From: Alteriqipengyuania lutimaris
GTDB taxonomy: Bacteria > Pseudomonadota > Alphaproteobacteria > Sphingomonadales > Sphingomonadaceae
Length of the DNA: 64,000 bases
Assembly: GCF_003363135.1 (NCBI RefSeq)
Contig: NZ_QRBB01000001.1
Coordinates: forward strand, 2,689,169-2,753,168
Reading direction: 5' to 3'
Of the stretch, positions 45,401-52,838 are shown piece by piece. A model generated the notes under the pieces. It searched no databases. It was not told where the DNA came from and saw nothing but the letters and a program-made list of their open reading frames with translations. Position numbers and translations under genes: made by a program. The stretch's first letter is position 1, and every line of letters starts with the position of its first letter.

Positions 45401-48400
45401 CGCTGCGGAACGTCACGACGCCGGTCACGGCATCGACCGCGAACAGCGCGGCGTCGGCGCCGCCGAGCGAATAGCTGATCGAGCCGCCATCCGCATCGGT
45501 GGCATCGACATCGATTACGGCGGTCTGGTTCTCGGCCACCGAGGCCGATGCGGCGCTCGTGATCGCCGGAGCATTGTCGTTCTGGTTGGTTACGGTGATC
45601 GCGACGTTCTGATCCGTCCCGGTGGTGCCGTCGCTCGCGGTCACAACGATGTCGTAGAGATTATCGCCATCGGCATCGGCGGGGTTCTCGAAATCGGGCG
45701 CGGTGCGGAAGCGCACCACACCGGTCTCGACATCGATCGTGAACAGCGCCGCGTCGGTGCCCGACAGGCTGTAGCTGATCCCGTCGCCATCCGCATCGGA
45801 CGCGGTGGCGACATAGGCTGCGGTCTGGTTCTCAGCCACCGCCGCCGATGCGGCGCTCGTGATCACCGGCGCGTTGTCGTTCTCGTTCGTCACGGTGATC
45901 GCGACGTTCTGATCCGTCCCGGTGGTGCCGTCGCTCGCGGTGACCACAATGTCGTAGACATTGTCGCCGTCGGCGTCGGCCGGGTCCTCGTAGTCGGGCG
46001 CGGTGCGGAAGCGCACCACACCGGTCTCGACATCGATCGTGAACAGCGCCGCGTCGGTGCCCGACAGGCTGTAGCTGATCCCGTCGCCATCCGCGTCGGA
46101 CGCGGCGGCGACATAGGCTGCGGTCTGGTTCTCTGCGACCGACGCCGATGCGGCGCTCGCGATCACCGGCGCGTTGTCGTTCTGGTTCGTCACGGTGATC
46201 GCGACGTTCTGATCCGTCCCGGTGGTGCCGTCGCTCGCGGTCACGACGATGTCGTAGACATTGTCGCCATCGGCGTCGGCCGGGTTCTCGTAGTCGGGCG
46301 CGGTGCGGAAGCGCACCACACCGGTCTCGACATCGATCGTGAACAGCGCCGCGTCGGTGCCCGAGAGGGAGTAACTGATGCCGTCGCCATCTGCGTCCGA
46401 CGCAGCGGCGACATAGGCTGCGGTCTGGTTCTCTGCGACCGACGCCGATGCGGCACTCGCGATCACCGGCGAATTGTCGTTCTGGTTCGTGACGGTGACC
46501 TGGACCGACTGATTGGTGCTGTTCATACCGTCGGAGGCGGTCACGACCAGATCGTAAACATTGTCGCCATCGGCATCTGCCGGGTTCTCGTAGTCGGGCG
46601 CAGTGCGGAACGTGACCACGCCCGTCGCGGCGTCGATGGTAAAGAGCGCCGCGTCGGTGCCACTGAGCGAGTAGGTCAGCGGGTCGCCATCCGCATCGGT
46701 GGCGTCTACGTCGATTGCAGCGGTCTGGTTCTCGGCCACCGAAGCCGATGCGGCGCTCGCGATCACCGGAGCGTTGTCGTTCTGGTTCGTGACGGTGATC
46801 TGCAAGGACTGATCGGTGCTGTTGGCGCCCTCGCTAGCGGTGACGACGATATCGTAAACATTGTCGCCATCGGCATCGGCAGGCGCTTCGTAGTCGGGCG
46901 CAGCGCGGAATGTCACCACGCCCGTCGCGGCGTCGATATCGAACAGCGCGGCGTCGGTGCCGCTCAATGAGTAGGTAAGCGCATCAGCATCCGCATCGGT
47001 GGCGTCGACATCGAGCGCAGCAGTCTGGTTCTCGGAGACGATCGCGCTTGCGACCGAGGTAATCACGGGCGCGTTGTCGTTGCCGTTGGTCACCGTGACC
47101 TGGACCGACTGATCGGTGCTGTTGGTGCCGTCGGATGCGGTAACCACGAGGTCGTAGACATTGTCGCCGTTCGCATCGGCAGGAGCCTCGAAGTCGGGCG
47201 CAGTGCGGAAGCGCACCACGCCGGTTTCGACATCGATCGCGAACAGCGCAGCGTCGGTGCCCGAGAGGGAGTAGCTTATGCCGTCGCCATCGGCGTCATC
47301 CGCGTCCGCATCATAGGCGGCGGTCTGGTTCTCGGCAGCACTGGCGCTCGCAGCGGAGGTGAAGACCGGCGCATTGTCGTTCTGGTTCGTGACCGCGACC
47401 TGGACCGACTGGTCGGTGGTGTTGGTGCCATCGCTGGCGGTGACCACGATGTCGTAGACGTTGTCGCCGTCGGCATCGGCGGGGCTTTCGAAGTCTGGCG
47501 CGGTGCGGAAGCGCACCACACCGGTCTCGACATCGATCGTGAACAGCGCCGCGTCGGTGCCCGAGAGCACGTAGCTGATGCCATCGCGATCCGCGTCCGA
47601 CGCACCGGCCACGTAGGCCGCGGTCTGGTTCTCGCTCACCGAGGCCAATGCGGCGCTGGTGATCACCGGGGCATTGTCGTTCTCGTTGGTCACCGTGATC
47701 TGCACCGATTGATCCGTGCTGTTGGTGCCGTCGCTGGCGGTGACGACGATATCGTAGACATTGTCGCCATCGGCATCGGCGGGGTTCTCGAAGTCGGGCG
47801 CGCCGCGGAACGTGACCACGCCGGTCGAGGCGTCGATCGCGAACAGCGCCGCATCGGTGCCCGAGAGCGAGTAGGTCAGCGTGTCGCCATCCGCGTCGGT
47901 TGCTTCGACATCGATTGCGGCGGTCTGGTTTTCGGCCACCAAGGCCGATGCGGCGCTCGTGATCGCCGGGGCATTGTCGTTCTGGTTGGTCACCGTGATC
48001 TGCACCGATTGATCGGTGCTGTTCGTGCCGTCGCTCGCGGTGACGGTCAGCTCGTAGACGTTATCGCCATCGGCATCGGCCGGTGTCTCGTAGTCCGGCG
48101 CGGTGCGGAACGTCACCACACCCGTCACGGCGTCGATATCGAACAGCGCGGCATCGGTGCCGCTGAGCGAGTAGGTCAACGTGCCGCCATCCGCATCGGT
48201 GGCGTCGACATTGATTGCGGAGGTCTGGTTTTCGGTCACCAAGGACGATGCGGCGCTCGTGACCACCGGCGCATTGTCGTTCTGGTTCGTGACGGTGATC
48301 TGCACGGTCTGTTCGGTGCTGGCGATGCCGTCACTGGCGGTGACCACGAGATCGTAGACGTTGTCGCCGTTCGCATCGGCGGGAGCTTCGAAGTCGGGCG

Positions 48401-51400
48401 CAGTGCGGAACGTCACGACGCCGGTCTCGACATCGATTGTGAACAGCGCGGCGTCGGTGCCGCTGAGCGAATAGCTGATCGAACTGCCATCCGCGTCCGA
48501 CGCATCGGCGATGTAGGCGGCGGTCTGGTTCTCTGCCGCCAAGGCCGATGCGGCGCTGATGATGACTGGCGCGTTGTCATTTCCGTTGGTGACGGTGACC
48601 TGCACGGTCTGGTCGGTGCTGGCGGTGCCATCGCTTGCGGTGACCACGAGGTCGTAGACATTGTCGCCATTCGCATCGGCGGGAGCCTCGAAGTCGGGCG
48701 CAGTGCGGAAACGCACCACACCGGTCTCGACATCGATGGTGAACAGCGCGGCGTCGGTACCGCTGAGCGAGTAGCTGACAGCGTCGCCATCGGCGTCGGC
48801 CGCGTCCGCATCATGGGCGGCGGTCTGGTTCTCGGCAGCGCGAGCGCTTGCAGCGGAGGTAAACGCCGGCGCATTGTCGTTGACGTTGGTCACGGTCACC
48901 TGGACCGACTGGTCGGTGCTGTTGGTGCCATCGCTGGCGGTGACCACCAGATCGTAGACATTGTCGCCGTCGGCATCGGCCGGGCTTTCGAAGTCGGGCG
49001 CGGTGCGGAACGTCACCACGCCCGTCGCGGCGTCGATCGCAAACAGCGCCGCATCGGCGCCGCCGAGCGAGTAGGCCAGCGCATCGCCGTCGGGATCGGT
49101 TGCGTCGACGTCGATCGCGGCGGTCTGGTTCTCCGCGATCGAAGCCGACGCGACGCTGGTAATCACCGGGGCGTTGTCGTTACCATTGGTCACGGTCACT
49201 TGGACCGACTGGTCGGTGCTGTTCGTGCCGTCGCTGGCGGTGACCACCAGATCATAGACGTTGTCGCTCTCGGCATCGGCGGGAGCCTCGAAGTCGGGCA
49301 CGGTGCGGAACGTCACCATACCGGTCGACGGATCGATATCGAACAGCGCGGCGTCGGATCCGCTGAGCGAGTAGGTCAGTGCACCGCCATCCGCATCGAT
49401 TGCGTCGACGTCGATCGCAGTGGTCTGGTTCTCCGCGACGCTGGCAATGGCGGCGGACGTGATGACCGGCGCGTTATCGTTCTGGTTGGTCACGGTGACC
49501 TGCACGGCCTGGTCGGTGCTGTTGGCACCATCGCTGGCGGTGACCACGATGTCGTAGATATTGTCGCCGTTCGCATCGGCGGGAGCTTCGTAGTCGGGCG
49601 CGGTGCGGAAGCGCACCACACCGGTCTCGACATCGATCGTGAACAGCGTCGCATCCGCGCCCGAGAGGCTGTAGCTGATCCCCTCGCCATCCACGTCGGA
49701 TGCCTCGGCGACATAGGCTGCGGTCTGGTTCTCGGTCACCGATGTCGACGTGGCGCTGGTGATCACCGGCGCGCTGTCGTTCTGATTCGTGACGGTGACC
49801 TGCATGGCCTGATCGGCACTGTTCGTGCCATCGCTCGCGATCACGACGATGTCATAGACGTTGTCGCCGTCGGCATCGGCCGGGTTCTCGAAGTCGGGCG
49901 CGCTGCGGAACGTCACCACGCCCGTCGCGGCGTCGATTGCGAACAGTGCGGCATCCGTGCCCGAGAGCGAGTAGGTCAGCGGAAGGCCATCCGCATCGGT
50001 GGCGTCGACATCGATCGCGGCGGTCTGGTTCTCGGAGACGATCGCGCTTGCGACCGAGGTGATCACCGGCGCGTTGTCGTTGCCGTTGGCCACCTTGATC
50101 GCGACGTTTTGATCCGTCTCGGTGGTGCCGTCGCTCGCGGTGACGACGATGTCGTAGACGTTGTCGCCATCGGCATCGGCGGGAGCTTCGAAGTCGGGCG
50201 CGGTGCGGAAAGTCACCACGCCGGTGGCGGCGTCGATGGTGAACAGCGCCGCGTCGGTGCCCGAGAGCGCGTAGCTGATCGAACTGCCGTCCGCGTCGGT
50301 GGCGTCGACATCGATTGCGTAAGTCTGGTTCTCGGCCACCAATGCCGACGCCGCGCTCGCGATAACCGGAGCGTTGTCGTTCTGGTTGGTGACGGTGATC
50401 TGCACGGACCGATCGGTGGCGTTCGTGCCGTCCGAGGCAGTGACCACGATGTCGTAGACGTTGTCGCCGTCCGCATCGGCGGGGTTCTCGAAGTCGGGCG
50501 CGACGCGGAACGTCACTACGCCGGTCTCGCTGTCGATCGCGAACAGCGCGGCGTCGGTGCCGCCCAGTGAATAGCTGACGGCATCGCCATCCGCATCGGT
50601 GGCAGCGACGTCGATTGCGTAGGTCTGGTTCTCTGCCACCATCGCCGAAGCAGGATTGGTGATCACCGGCGCATTGTCGTTCTGGTTCGTGGCGGTGATC
50701 CGCACGCTCTGGTCGGTGCTGGCGGTGCCGTCGCTTGCGGTCACGACGATGTCGTAGACATTGTCGCCATCTGCATCGGCGGGGTTCTCGAAGTCGGGCG
50801 GGGCGCGGAACGTCACCACGCCGGTCTCGCTGTCGATCGTGAACAGCGCGGCGTCGGTGCCCGAAATGCTGTACGTAATGGTATCGCCGTCCGCATCGCT
50901 CGCGTCGACGTCGAGCGCCGCCGTCTGGTTCTCCGCCACCGAGGCATTCGCAGCCGAGTTGAACACCGGCTCCCTGTTCGAGGGCGCGGGACTAGGTGCC
51001 GGCGCGGGACTGGGTGCGGGTGCCGGGGAGGGAAGTGCCGGGCTTTCCCCGCTGGCAGCGGACGCAATCCCGCCGACACCCAGCGCGCCGATGCCCGCGA
51101 TCAATCCTGCCGGAAGCGCGCCAACGACGGAAAGGCCCGCCGCACCCAGCGCAGCTTCGCTGACGAGGATCGCGCCTCCCTGAACGACCACGCTTTCGGC
51201 CGCGATGGTGACGACCTGACCATTCTCGAGAGTGAGTTCCAGCGCACCGCTATCGAGCACGCGAGAGGAGACGACCCCCTCGACCTTATCCAGCGAGACC
51301 AGATCCTCGCTCGCTTGAGCTTTCAGCGAGGCGGGCACAAACGCCGCAGCGGCAATCGAGGTCAGCAGACCAGGGCGACCGCTAACGGACCGGCGGTGGG

Positions 51401-51422
51401 GCCGAGAATTCGACGTGCTCAA
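36477..51422 (-). CDS. Giant type I secreted surface protein: 20 cadherin-like repeats plus four FG-GAP/RTX blocks
   Basis: A 4981-residue protein. The N-terminus (about 1-155) has an Ala/Gly-rich hydrophobic stretch and a BapA/LapA-like region (VEGVVSSRVLDSGALELTLEN), then a Pro-Ala linker. Twenty cadherin-like repeats of 100 residues follow (DNA 50975-44990), each with Ca-binding DADGD and NDN motifs. Then four blocks of seven FG-GAP repeats, with DVNGDGYDDLIIGA, each block closed by an RTX-like module (NLIGNAGDDxxxGNGGADVIRGGAG). The last about 150 residues hold no repeats and likely contain the secretion signal. The start is TTG 51422, with SD GGGAGGAAG upstream; no nearby ATG fits. A surface adhesin or matrix protein is likely; it is secreted by the four downstream genes. 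No LapG/LapD gene is visible here. Confidence 0.9.
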   Translation of the reverse strand: MSTSNSRPHRRSVSGRPGLLTSIAAAAFVPASLKAQASEDLVSLDKVEGVVSSRVLDSGALELTLENGQVVTIAAESVVVQGGAILVSEAALGAAGLSVVGALPAGLIAGIGALGVGGIASAASGESPALPSPAPAPSPAPAPSPAPSNREPVFNSAANASVAENQTAALDVDASDADGDTITYSISGTDAALFTIDSETGVVTFRAPPDFENPADADGDNVYDIVVTASDGTASTDQSVRITATNQNDNAPVITNPASAMVAENQTYAIDVAATDADGDAVSYSLGGTDAALFAIDSETGVVTFRVAPDFENPADADGDNVYDIVVTASDGTNATDRSVQITVTNQNDNAPVIASAASALVAENQTYAIDVDATDADGSSISYALSGTDAALFTIDAATGVVTFRTAPDFEAPADADGDNVYDIVVTASDGTTETDQNVAIKVANGNDNAPVITSVASAIVSENQTAAIDVDATDADGLPLTYSLSGTDAALFAIDAATGVVTFRSAPDFENPADADGDNVYDIVVIASDGTNSADQAMQVTVTNQNDSAPVITSATSTSVTENQTAAYVAEASDVDGEGISYSLSGADATLFTIDVETGVVRFRTAPDYEAPADANGDNIYDIVVTASDGANSTDQAVQVTVTNQNDNAPVITSAAIASVAENQTTAIDVDAIDADGGALTYSLSGSDAALFDIDPSTGMVTFRTVPDFEAPADAESDNVYDLVVTASDGTNSTDQSVQVTVTNGNDNAPVITSVASASIAENQTAAIDVDATDPDGDALAYSLGGADAALFAIDAATGVVTFRTAPDFESPADADGDNVYDLVVTASDGTNSTDQSVQVTVTNVNDNAPAFTSAASARAAENQTAAHDADAADADGDAVSYSLSGTDAALFTIDVETGVVRFRTAPDFEAPADANGDNVYDLVVTASDGTASTDQTVQVTVTNGNDNAPVIISAASALAAENQTAAYIADASDADGSSISYSLSGTDAALFTIDVETGVVTFRTAPDFEAPADANGDNVYDLVVTASDGIASTEQTVQITVTNQNDNAPVVTSAASSLVTENQTSAINVDATDADGGTLTYSLSGTDAALFDIDAVTGVVTFRTAPDYETPADADGDNVYELTVTASDGTNSTDQSVQITVTNQNDNAPAITSAASALVAENQTAAIDVEATDADGDTLTYSLSGTDAALFAIDASTGVVTFRGAPDFENPADADGDNVYDIVVTASDGTNSTDQSVQITVTNENDNAPVITSAALASVSENQTAAYVAGASDADRDGISYVLSGTDAALFTIDVETGVVRFRTAPDFESPADADGDNVYDIVVTASDGTNTTDQSVQVAVTNQNDNAPVFTSAASASAAENQTAAYDADADDADGDGISYSLSGTDAALFAIDVETGVVRFRTAPDFEAPADANGDNVYDLVVTASDGTNSTDQSVQVTVTNGNDNAPVITSVASAIVSENQTAALDVDATDADADALTYSLSGTDAALFDIDAATGVVTFRAAPDYEAPADADGDNVYDIVVTASEGANSTDQSLQITVTNQNDNAPVIASAASASVAENQTAAIDVDATDADGDPLTYSLSGTDAALFTIDAATGVVTFRTAPDYENPADADGDNVYDLVVTASDGMNSTNQSVQVTVTNQNDNSPVIASAASASVAENQTAAYVAAASDADGDGISYSLSGTDAALFTIDVETGVVRFRTAPDYENPADADGDNVYDIVVTASDGTTGTDQNVAITVTNQNDNAPVIASAASASVAENQTAAYVAAASDADGDGISYSLSGTDAALFTIDVETGVVRFRTAPDYEDPADADGDNVYDIVVTASDGTTGTDQNVAITVTNENDNAPVITSAASAAVAENQTAAYVATASDADGDGISYSLSGTDAALFTIDVETGVVRFRTAPDFENPADADGDNLYDIVVTASDGTTGTDQNVAITVTNQNDNAPAITSAASASVAENQTAVIDVDATDADGGSISYSLGGADAALFAVDAVTGVVTFRSAPDFENPADADGDNVYDLVVTASDGTNSTDQSVQITVTNVNDNAPAFTSAASASAAENQTAAYDANASDADGDALTYSLSGTDAALFAIDSETGEVTFRNAPDFEAPADADGDNVYQFTVTASDGTYSTNQAVSLSVTDVFEPARVIDVSTFTAAQGFVVLGDVTGDLSSVSVSDAGDVNADGYADFIIGARGVAGDPTQAYVVFGSPNAVGTEANGRQVIDLSTLTAAQGFILRAEAQYDDFGWSVSGVGDINGDGIDDIIVGAPFSDLGEPDSGSAYVIFGSTSGFGSDEGGRQIIDMDALAPAQGFVIQGDAERDLAGYSVSNAGDVNGDGFDDLIVGAYLNDRGGSSAGEAYVIFGSANGFGTSVGGRQVIDLTTVSAGQGFIVRGGDAVDTLGFSVSSAGDLNGDGYDDLIVGGPYGNDAGTYAGEAYVIFGSAGGFGTDVGGSQVLDVATLGAGQGFVIQAEAGGDRLGSAVSSAGDINGDGYDDLIIGVPRGGGSTDNGDAYVVFGSAGGFGTDVGGRRVIDLATLTAAQGFVVRGAATFDHAGTSVSSAGDVNGDGYDDLIVGASSTDNGGQSAGSAYVIYGGGNGFGTSVDGRQLIDLAAFTEQQGFIIQGGNALDRLGASVSSAGDVNGDGYDDLLVSAPGADGARSNSGESYVIFGGATGTENTAPVTRIGTTGADNLIGNAGNDMVIGDGGADVIRGGAGHDTISIGDLAFADIDGGHGTDALSLWASGLTLDLTDNAMRSRLDSIETINLSGSGDNSLTLDRLALLGLSDDTDAGVTTLWVDGNAGDDVRLTDGGWTQEANITLPRATYQVFTNGNARLLVQDGVSVAVPVASVALSSLDGSNGFRLDGIDVFDSSGTSVASAGDVNGDGYDDLIIGAPGAGANGLEDAGESYVVFGGPGGFEASFDLASLDGSNGFRLDGVDWDDASGSSVASAGDVNGDGVDDLIIGARFANPGSRWYAGETYVVFGRTDGFGASLDLASLDGSNGFRLRGIDNYDTSARSVASAGDLNGDGFDDIIIGAFSADPNGQDTAGESYVVFGRADGFAASIELASLDGNNGFRIDGAGAYSNSGYSVAGAGDVNGDGFDDIMIGATGARPNGDFEAGASYVVFGKAGGFGAAIDLASLDGTNGFRLDGIDPYDRSGSSVASAGDVNGDGYDDLIIGASRASADGRDFAGESYVVFGRAGGFGAAIDLSALDGSDGFRIDGGGRRNLSGYSVASAGDVNGDGFDDLIIGAPTSSGEAAYSGQSYVVFGRPEGFGASLDLASIDGANGFRILGIDQYDRSGSSVASAGDVNGDGYDDLIVGSPNGYVSGRNSGESYVIFGGATGTEDTRSISRTGTAGADNLIGNAGDDILVGNGGADVIRGGAGSDTIAIADLAFASIDGGHGSDTLALEGSAVDLDLTANPRLRIDSIETIDLAGSGDNTLTVDAQSIFELSDNRSGGVTTLTVNGDAGDRLRIEDGGWAQGAGIDLGGSTYQVFTNGNARLLVQDGVAVSYPVGAVALSSLDGSNGFRLDGIAPGDHSGRSVAGVGDINGDGFDDFIIGAPDGGRFGAGDSYVVFGRAGGFDPGIDLSKLDGTDGFRFNGFESYAEGGHSVAGVGDINGDGIDDLIIGAPGRDLDKGTAYVVLGRATGFEPTLNPAELNGAIGFALNSFFNDYRAGASVSGVGDFNGDGYDDLIVGAPGSRLDADLNTTPDIGAGFLIFGGPGFSPAYRLDDAELWLSGSEAGDNSGFAVSGAGDFNGDGFDDLIIGAYRTSPDGVVYASESYVVFGAVDGTFSRRFSVASLDGSNGFRIDWSADAISRFSVSGGGDINGDGFDDLIVGAYGVASDGNAGAGATYVVFGRANGFGASIDLSTLDGSTGFRIDGIDADDMSGRSVAHAGDVNGDGYDDIIVGARQADPDGQSSAGESYVIFGKPGGFEASWNLSSLDGTNGFRIEGVDGDELSGHSVAAAGDVNGDGYDDLIIGAPNADPGGNADAGRSYVLFGGATGTEDSKAVARSGSAAADNLVGNAGDDLLTGGGGADVIRGGAGSDIISIADFAFADIDGGRGSDTLALSGSGMVLDLTSREVGARIDSIETIDLTGSGDNAVWLDRLGVVGLSDDLSGGVTTLTITGDVGDSVVIRGWTRGEDTVVDGEGYTVFTNGTARLLVEGAVSVMEPAGVISLASLDGNNGFRLDGTRSGESVGRSVSSAGDVNGDGFDDIIIGAEGARSASTSGTGGAYVVFGTADGYPASIDLGALDATQGFKMTGMDLGEKAGRSVSSAGDVNGDGIDDLIIGSYLARVDGQFQAGRAYVVFGRADGFGSNLDLATLDGSNGFRMEGIDRSDRSGFAVASAGDINGDGFDDIIVGAPGGDPDGKFAAGETYVVFGKADGFAAVTSFASLDGTNGFRLDGLTAGDEGGKSVAAAGDINGDGIDDLIIGSSTDVDGVESAGSSYVVFGSTTGFVDSFDLAALDGSNGFRIDGSRAYHNVGLSIARAGDINGDGFDDLIIAASGGAFDGGISSGEAYVVFGHAGGFSATVDLASIDGTNGFRIFGIDPSQFTVPSAVSSAGDFNGDGFDDLIIGDYRATVDEQGFVGKSYVVFGSADGFGTGLDLAALDGTDGFEILGIDGDDRSGKSVSGAGDLNGDGFDDLIVGAMYADPNGYSQGGEAYVIFGSAVGSASTVALTRTGTGGADNLIGNAGDDTIIGNGGADVIRGGAGDDTISVSNFAFADIDGGNGTDTLALASVEMMLDLTYRPLLSRLHSIERIDLTGTGFNELTVSEAAIREISDARSGGRSQLIVDGTASDQVYADGFVAGGTREIDGVNYDLYQSGNANLLVEQGVQVSTGVTAMIFGTELALAGVRGDHGMFEGARAQLGDDLGADVAIDLDAPGTIDSIDIAAFLADTDPSGGVRIGGGSGGPFMAPDPFDASLALDALDMANWMDTMDGRFAVELTLPVDQTAQDFGGL
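37100..44980 (-). repeat. Four blocks of seven FG-GAP repeats, each closed by an RTX-like module
   Basis: Block positions (minus strand): A about 44975-43395, B about 42855-41370, C about 40845-39375, D about 38845-37345. By counting the S-L-D-G-S-N-G-F or A-Q-G-F starts in each block, I find seven repeats of about 70-78 residues in each. The RTX-like modules lie at about 43375-43190, 41360-41170, 39365-39175 and 37345-37160, spaced about 2.0 kb apart. Seven FG-GAP repeats are the number in an integrin-alpha propeller, so four seven-bladed propellers are likely. Repeat boundaries are by eye. In block C the third and fourth repeats are diverged. Confidence 0.8.
44990..50975 (-). repeat. Twenty tandem cadherin-like repeats with an exact 300-bp period
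   Basis: The motif encoding NDNAPVITSAAS (for example at 45270, 45570, 45870, 46170 and so on to 50670) recurs exactly every 300 bp, with no insertion or deletion that I could find. The 20 repeats differ at scattered positions, with sub-classes ending AYV/AYD or AID in the first strand. Neighbours such as repeats 16-18 (45,570-46,770) are closest, which suggests recent duplication. Confidence 0.88.
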
Positions 51423-51439
51423 TTTTCTTCCTCCCGCAA

Positions 51440-51457
51440 GACATCATTAAGGATGTC
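51440..51457. promoter_or_regulatory. Inverted repeat between the giant adhesin and the divergent regulator
   Basis: GACATC-ATTAAG-GATGTC is a perfect 6-bp inverted repeat with a 6-bp spacer, 18 bp upstream of the TTG start of the adhesin and 54 bp upstream of the divergent regulator start. Its position makes it a candidate operator or leader-RNA structure. Confidence 0.5.
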
Positions 51458-51510
51458 CTGCCTCTAGCGCGCTATGGCCTCCGCGCTTCGAGCGAGGCAA
51501 CGAAACAAAA

Positions 51511-52533
51511 TTGGAGCATTTTTGTGATGTAAGTTGCTGGGACGCGCTGCTAAACTTTCGTTCTCGGACTACGCAACGAGGGGGGCGTCCCATTTACACG
51601 CCGTTTGAACAGCTTCTGGGCATCACGCTGAATTCGGAAGATTGGCAGGCGCCGGAGCGCATCGCCGCGCATACCGACTTCCCCGAAGCATGCGCCATAA
51701 TGGCCGCGCGCCTCCTCGGCCTGTACGATGAGTCGATCCGCCTGCGGTGGCTGATCGAATTCTCGCGCTATACCACCTTCAGCCTCATCGTGTGCCTTTT
51801 GGCGGGCGAGCGCGAAGACGATCCGGACAGCTGGGTCACTATCGGGAAGCTGCAACGCGTCCTCCCCTCACTGGGCATACCGGGCGGGCGCAACATCACC
51901 GAACTCGTATCGAAAATGCAGAACGACGGCCTCCTGAGGTCGGTCCGCGCTCCTCACGACGGCCGCGTGAGGCTGCTGCGTCCGACACAGCAGATGATCG
52001 CTCTCGACCGGCAGTTCATGCCCGTAACACATGCGCCGCTTCACCGTCTCTTCCCCGAGGAGGGGTACGACGCCGCCCTGCGGGGCGATGCCGTCTACCA
52101 TCATGCCTTCAGGCGGGCGTCGCTTCAGTCGCTCGGTGTCGTCCAGCGTGTGATGAGTGCCAACCCGGGTGCGGATTTTTTCATCCAGAAGACCGTGGGC
52201 ACCAGGGTTTTGATGCTCTTGTACATGGAAACTGCAGAGGCGGCCGATGGTGCGACGCAGCCCGGTTTCCTGACGCGCGCTGCCGAACGCAGCATGGTGT
52301 CGCGCACGCATGTCAGCAACCTGATCAGCGCCGCCGCCGAGGCAGGGTTCGTGCAAACCTCCGGCTCCAGAAAAGATACGGTCATCATGTCGCCCGCACT
52401 CAGACAGGATACCGAGATGTGGATCGCCGACAGTTTGAGCGCGACCTCGATTACCCACCGTCTCGCCCTGGAAATCGCAGCCGCAGAGGGGCCCGCGCTT
52501 GCGATGCCGCCCTGGGATGGATGTTCGGAATGA
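51511..52533 (+). CDS. Regulator-like protein with two winged-helix regions, divergent from the giant adhesin
   Basis: A 340-residue protein that I do not recognise as a named family. The central part (about 115-165, LPSLGIPGGRNITELVSKMQNDGLLRSVRAPHDGRVRLLRPT) reads like a MarR-type winged helix with a wing, and the C-terminal part (about 240-290, SMVSRTHVSNLISAAAEAGFVQTSG) like a second. No sensor domain is obvious. The start is uncertain: TTG 51511 has GAGG ten bases upstream and is in frame; the next plausible start is further in. It faces the giant adhesin, so control of its expression, for example for biofilm entry or exit, is likely but unproven. Confidence 0.6.
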   Translation: MEHFCDVSCWDALLNFRSRTTQRGGRPIYTPFEQLLGITLNSEDWQAPERIAAHTDFPEACAIMAARLLGLYDESIRLRWLIEFSRYTTFSLIVCLLAGEREDDPDSWVTIGKLQRVLPSLGIPGGRNITELVSKMQNDGLLRSVRAPHDGRVRLLRPTQQMIALDRQFMPVTHAPLHRLFPEEGYDAALRGDAVYHHAFRRASLQSLGVVQRVMSANPGADFFIQKTVGTRVLMLLYMETAEAADGATQPGFLTRAAERSMVSRTHVSNLISAAAEAGFVQTSGSRKDTVIMSPALRQDTEMWIADSLSATSITHRLALEIAAAEGPALAMPPWDGCSE

Positions 52534-52655
52534 CGCTGATCCCCGGTATCGGAAGGCGCCGTTGGCGCGGCGCACTCCACACCACGGCGCGTGCTGAAAG
52601 GATGATCGCGACCCGGTAGCGACTCGCCGCCGAGCCTTTGCATCGCTCTTTTGAA

Positions 52656-52781
52656 CCGCTTGCCATCGACCGTGCCGATGAAGAACCACGATCGGCCATT
52701 CGGACGCACACGCAGGTACAGATGGCCTCCAACGCAAGGGATACCGACCTTGGCGGACCCGACCTGTCGAGCCGTGAGTTT
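52656..52781 (-). pseudogene. Remnant of a P4-type tyrosine integrase N-terminus
   Basis: A 42-codon segment starts directly after a TAG stop with LTARQVGSAK and contains GGHLYLRVRPNGRSWFF. This matches the N-terminal arm-binding domain (DUF4102) of P4-like integrases, which read MLTxxxVxxAKP...GGGLYLxVxPxGxxxWxF. There is no start codon, and after about residue 42 no similarity remains although the frame stays open. The gene is therefore broken. It is oriented away from the tRNA-Ser-like site 57 bp upstream, the usual layout of an integrase at an attachment site. Confidence 0.65.
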
Positions 52782-52838
52782 CTAACGCGCGCGCAGCAGT
52801 TCGCCCGGGTTCGTTGAAAATCGCTGGAAACTTGGAAG

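Noticed and set aside
40782..46970. Very long open frame (about 2060 codons) on the plus strand opposite the giant adhesin
   Set aside because: It is a by-product of the repeated, GC-rich coding strand; it is repetitive in the same periods, has no domain, and the opposite frame has a clear protein family.
47709..50570. 953-codon plus-strand frame over the cadherin repeats
   Set aside because: Same reason: an antisense shadow of the 300-bp repeats.
44990..50975. CRISPR-like regular repeat
   Set aside because: The 300-bp period is a coding repeat; there are no short direct repeats with unique spacers and no cas genes.
51440..51457. Third copy of the D-glutamate regulon operator near the adhesin
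   Set aside because: It shares TGTCCT but has different spacing and no TTGACA at 11 bp, so it is treated as a separate inverted repeat.
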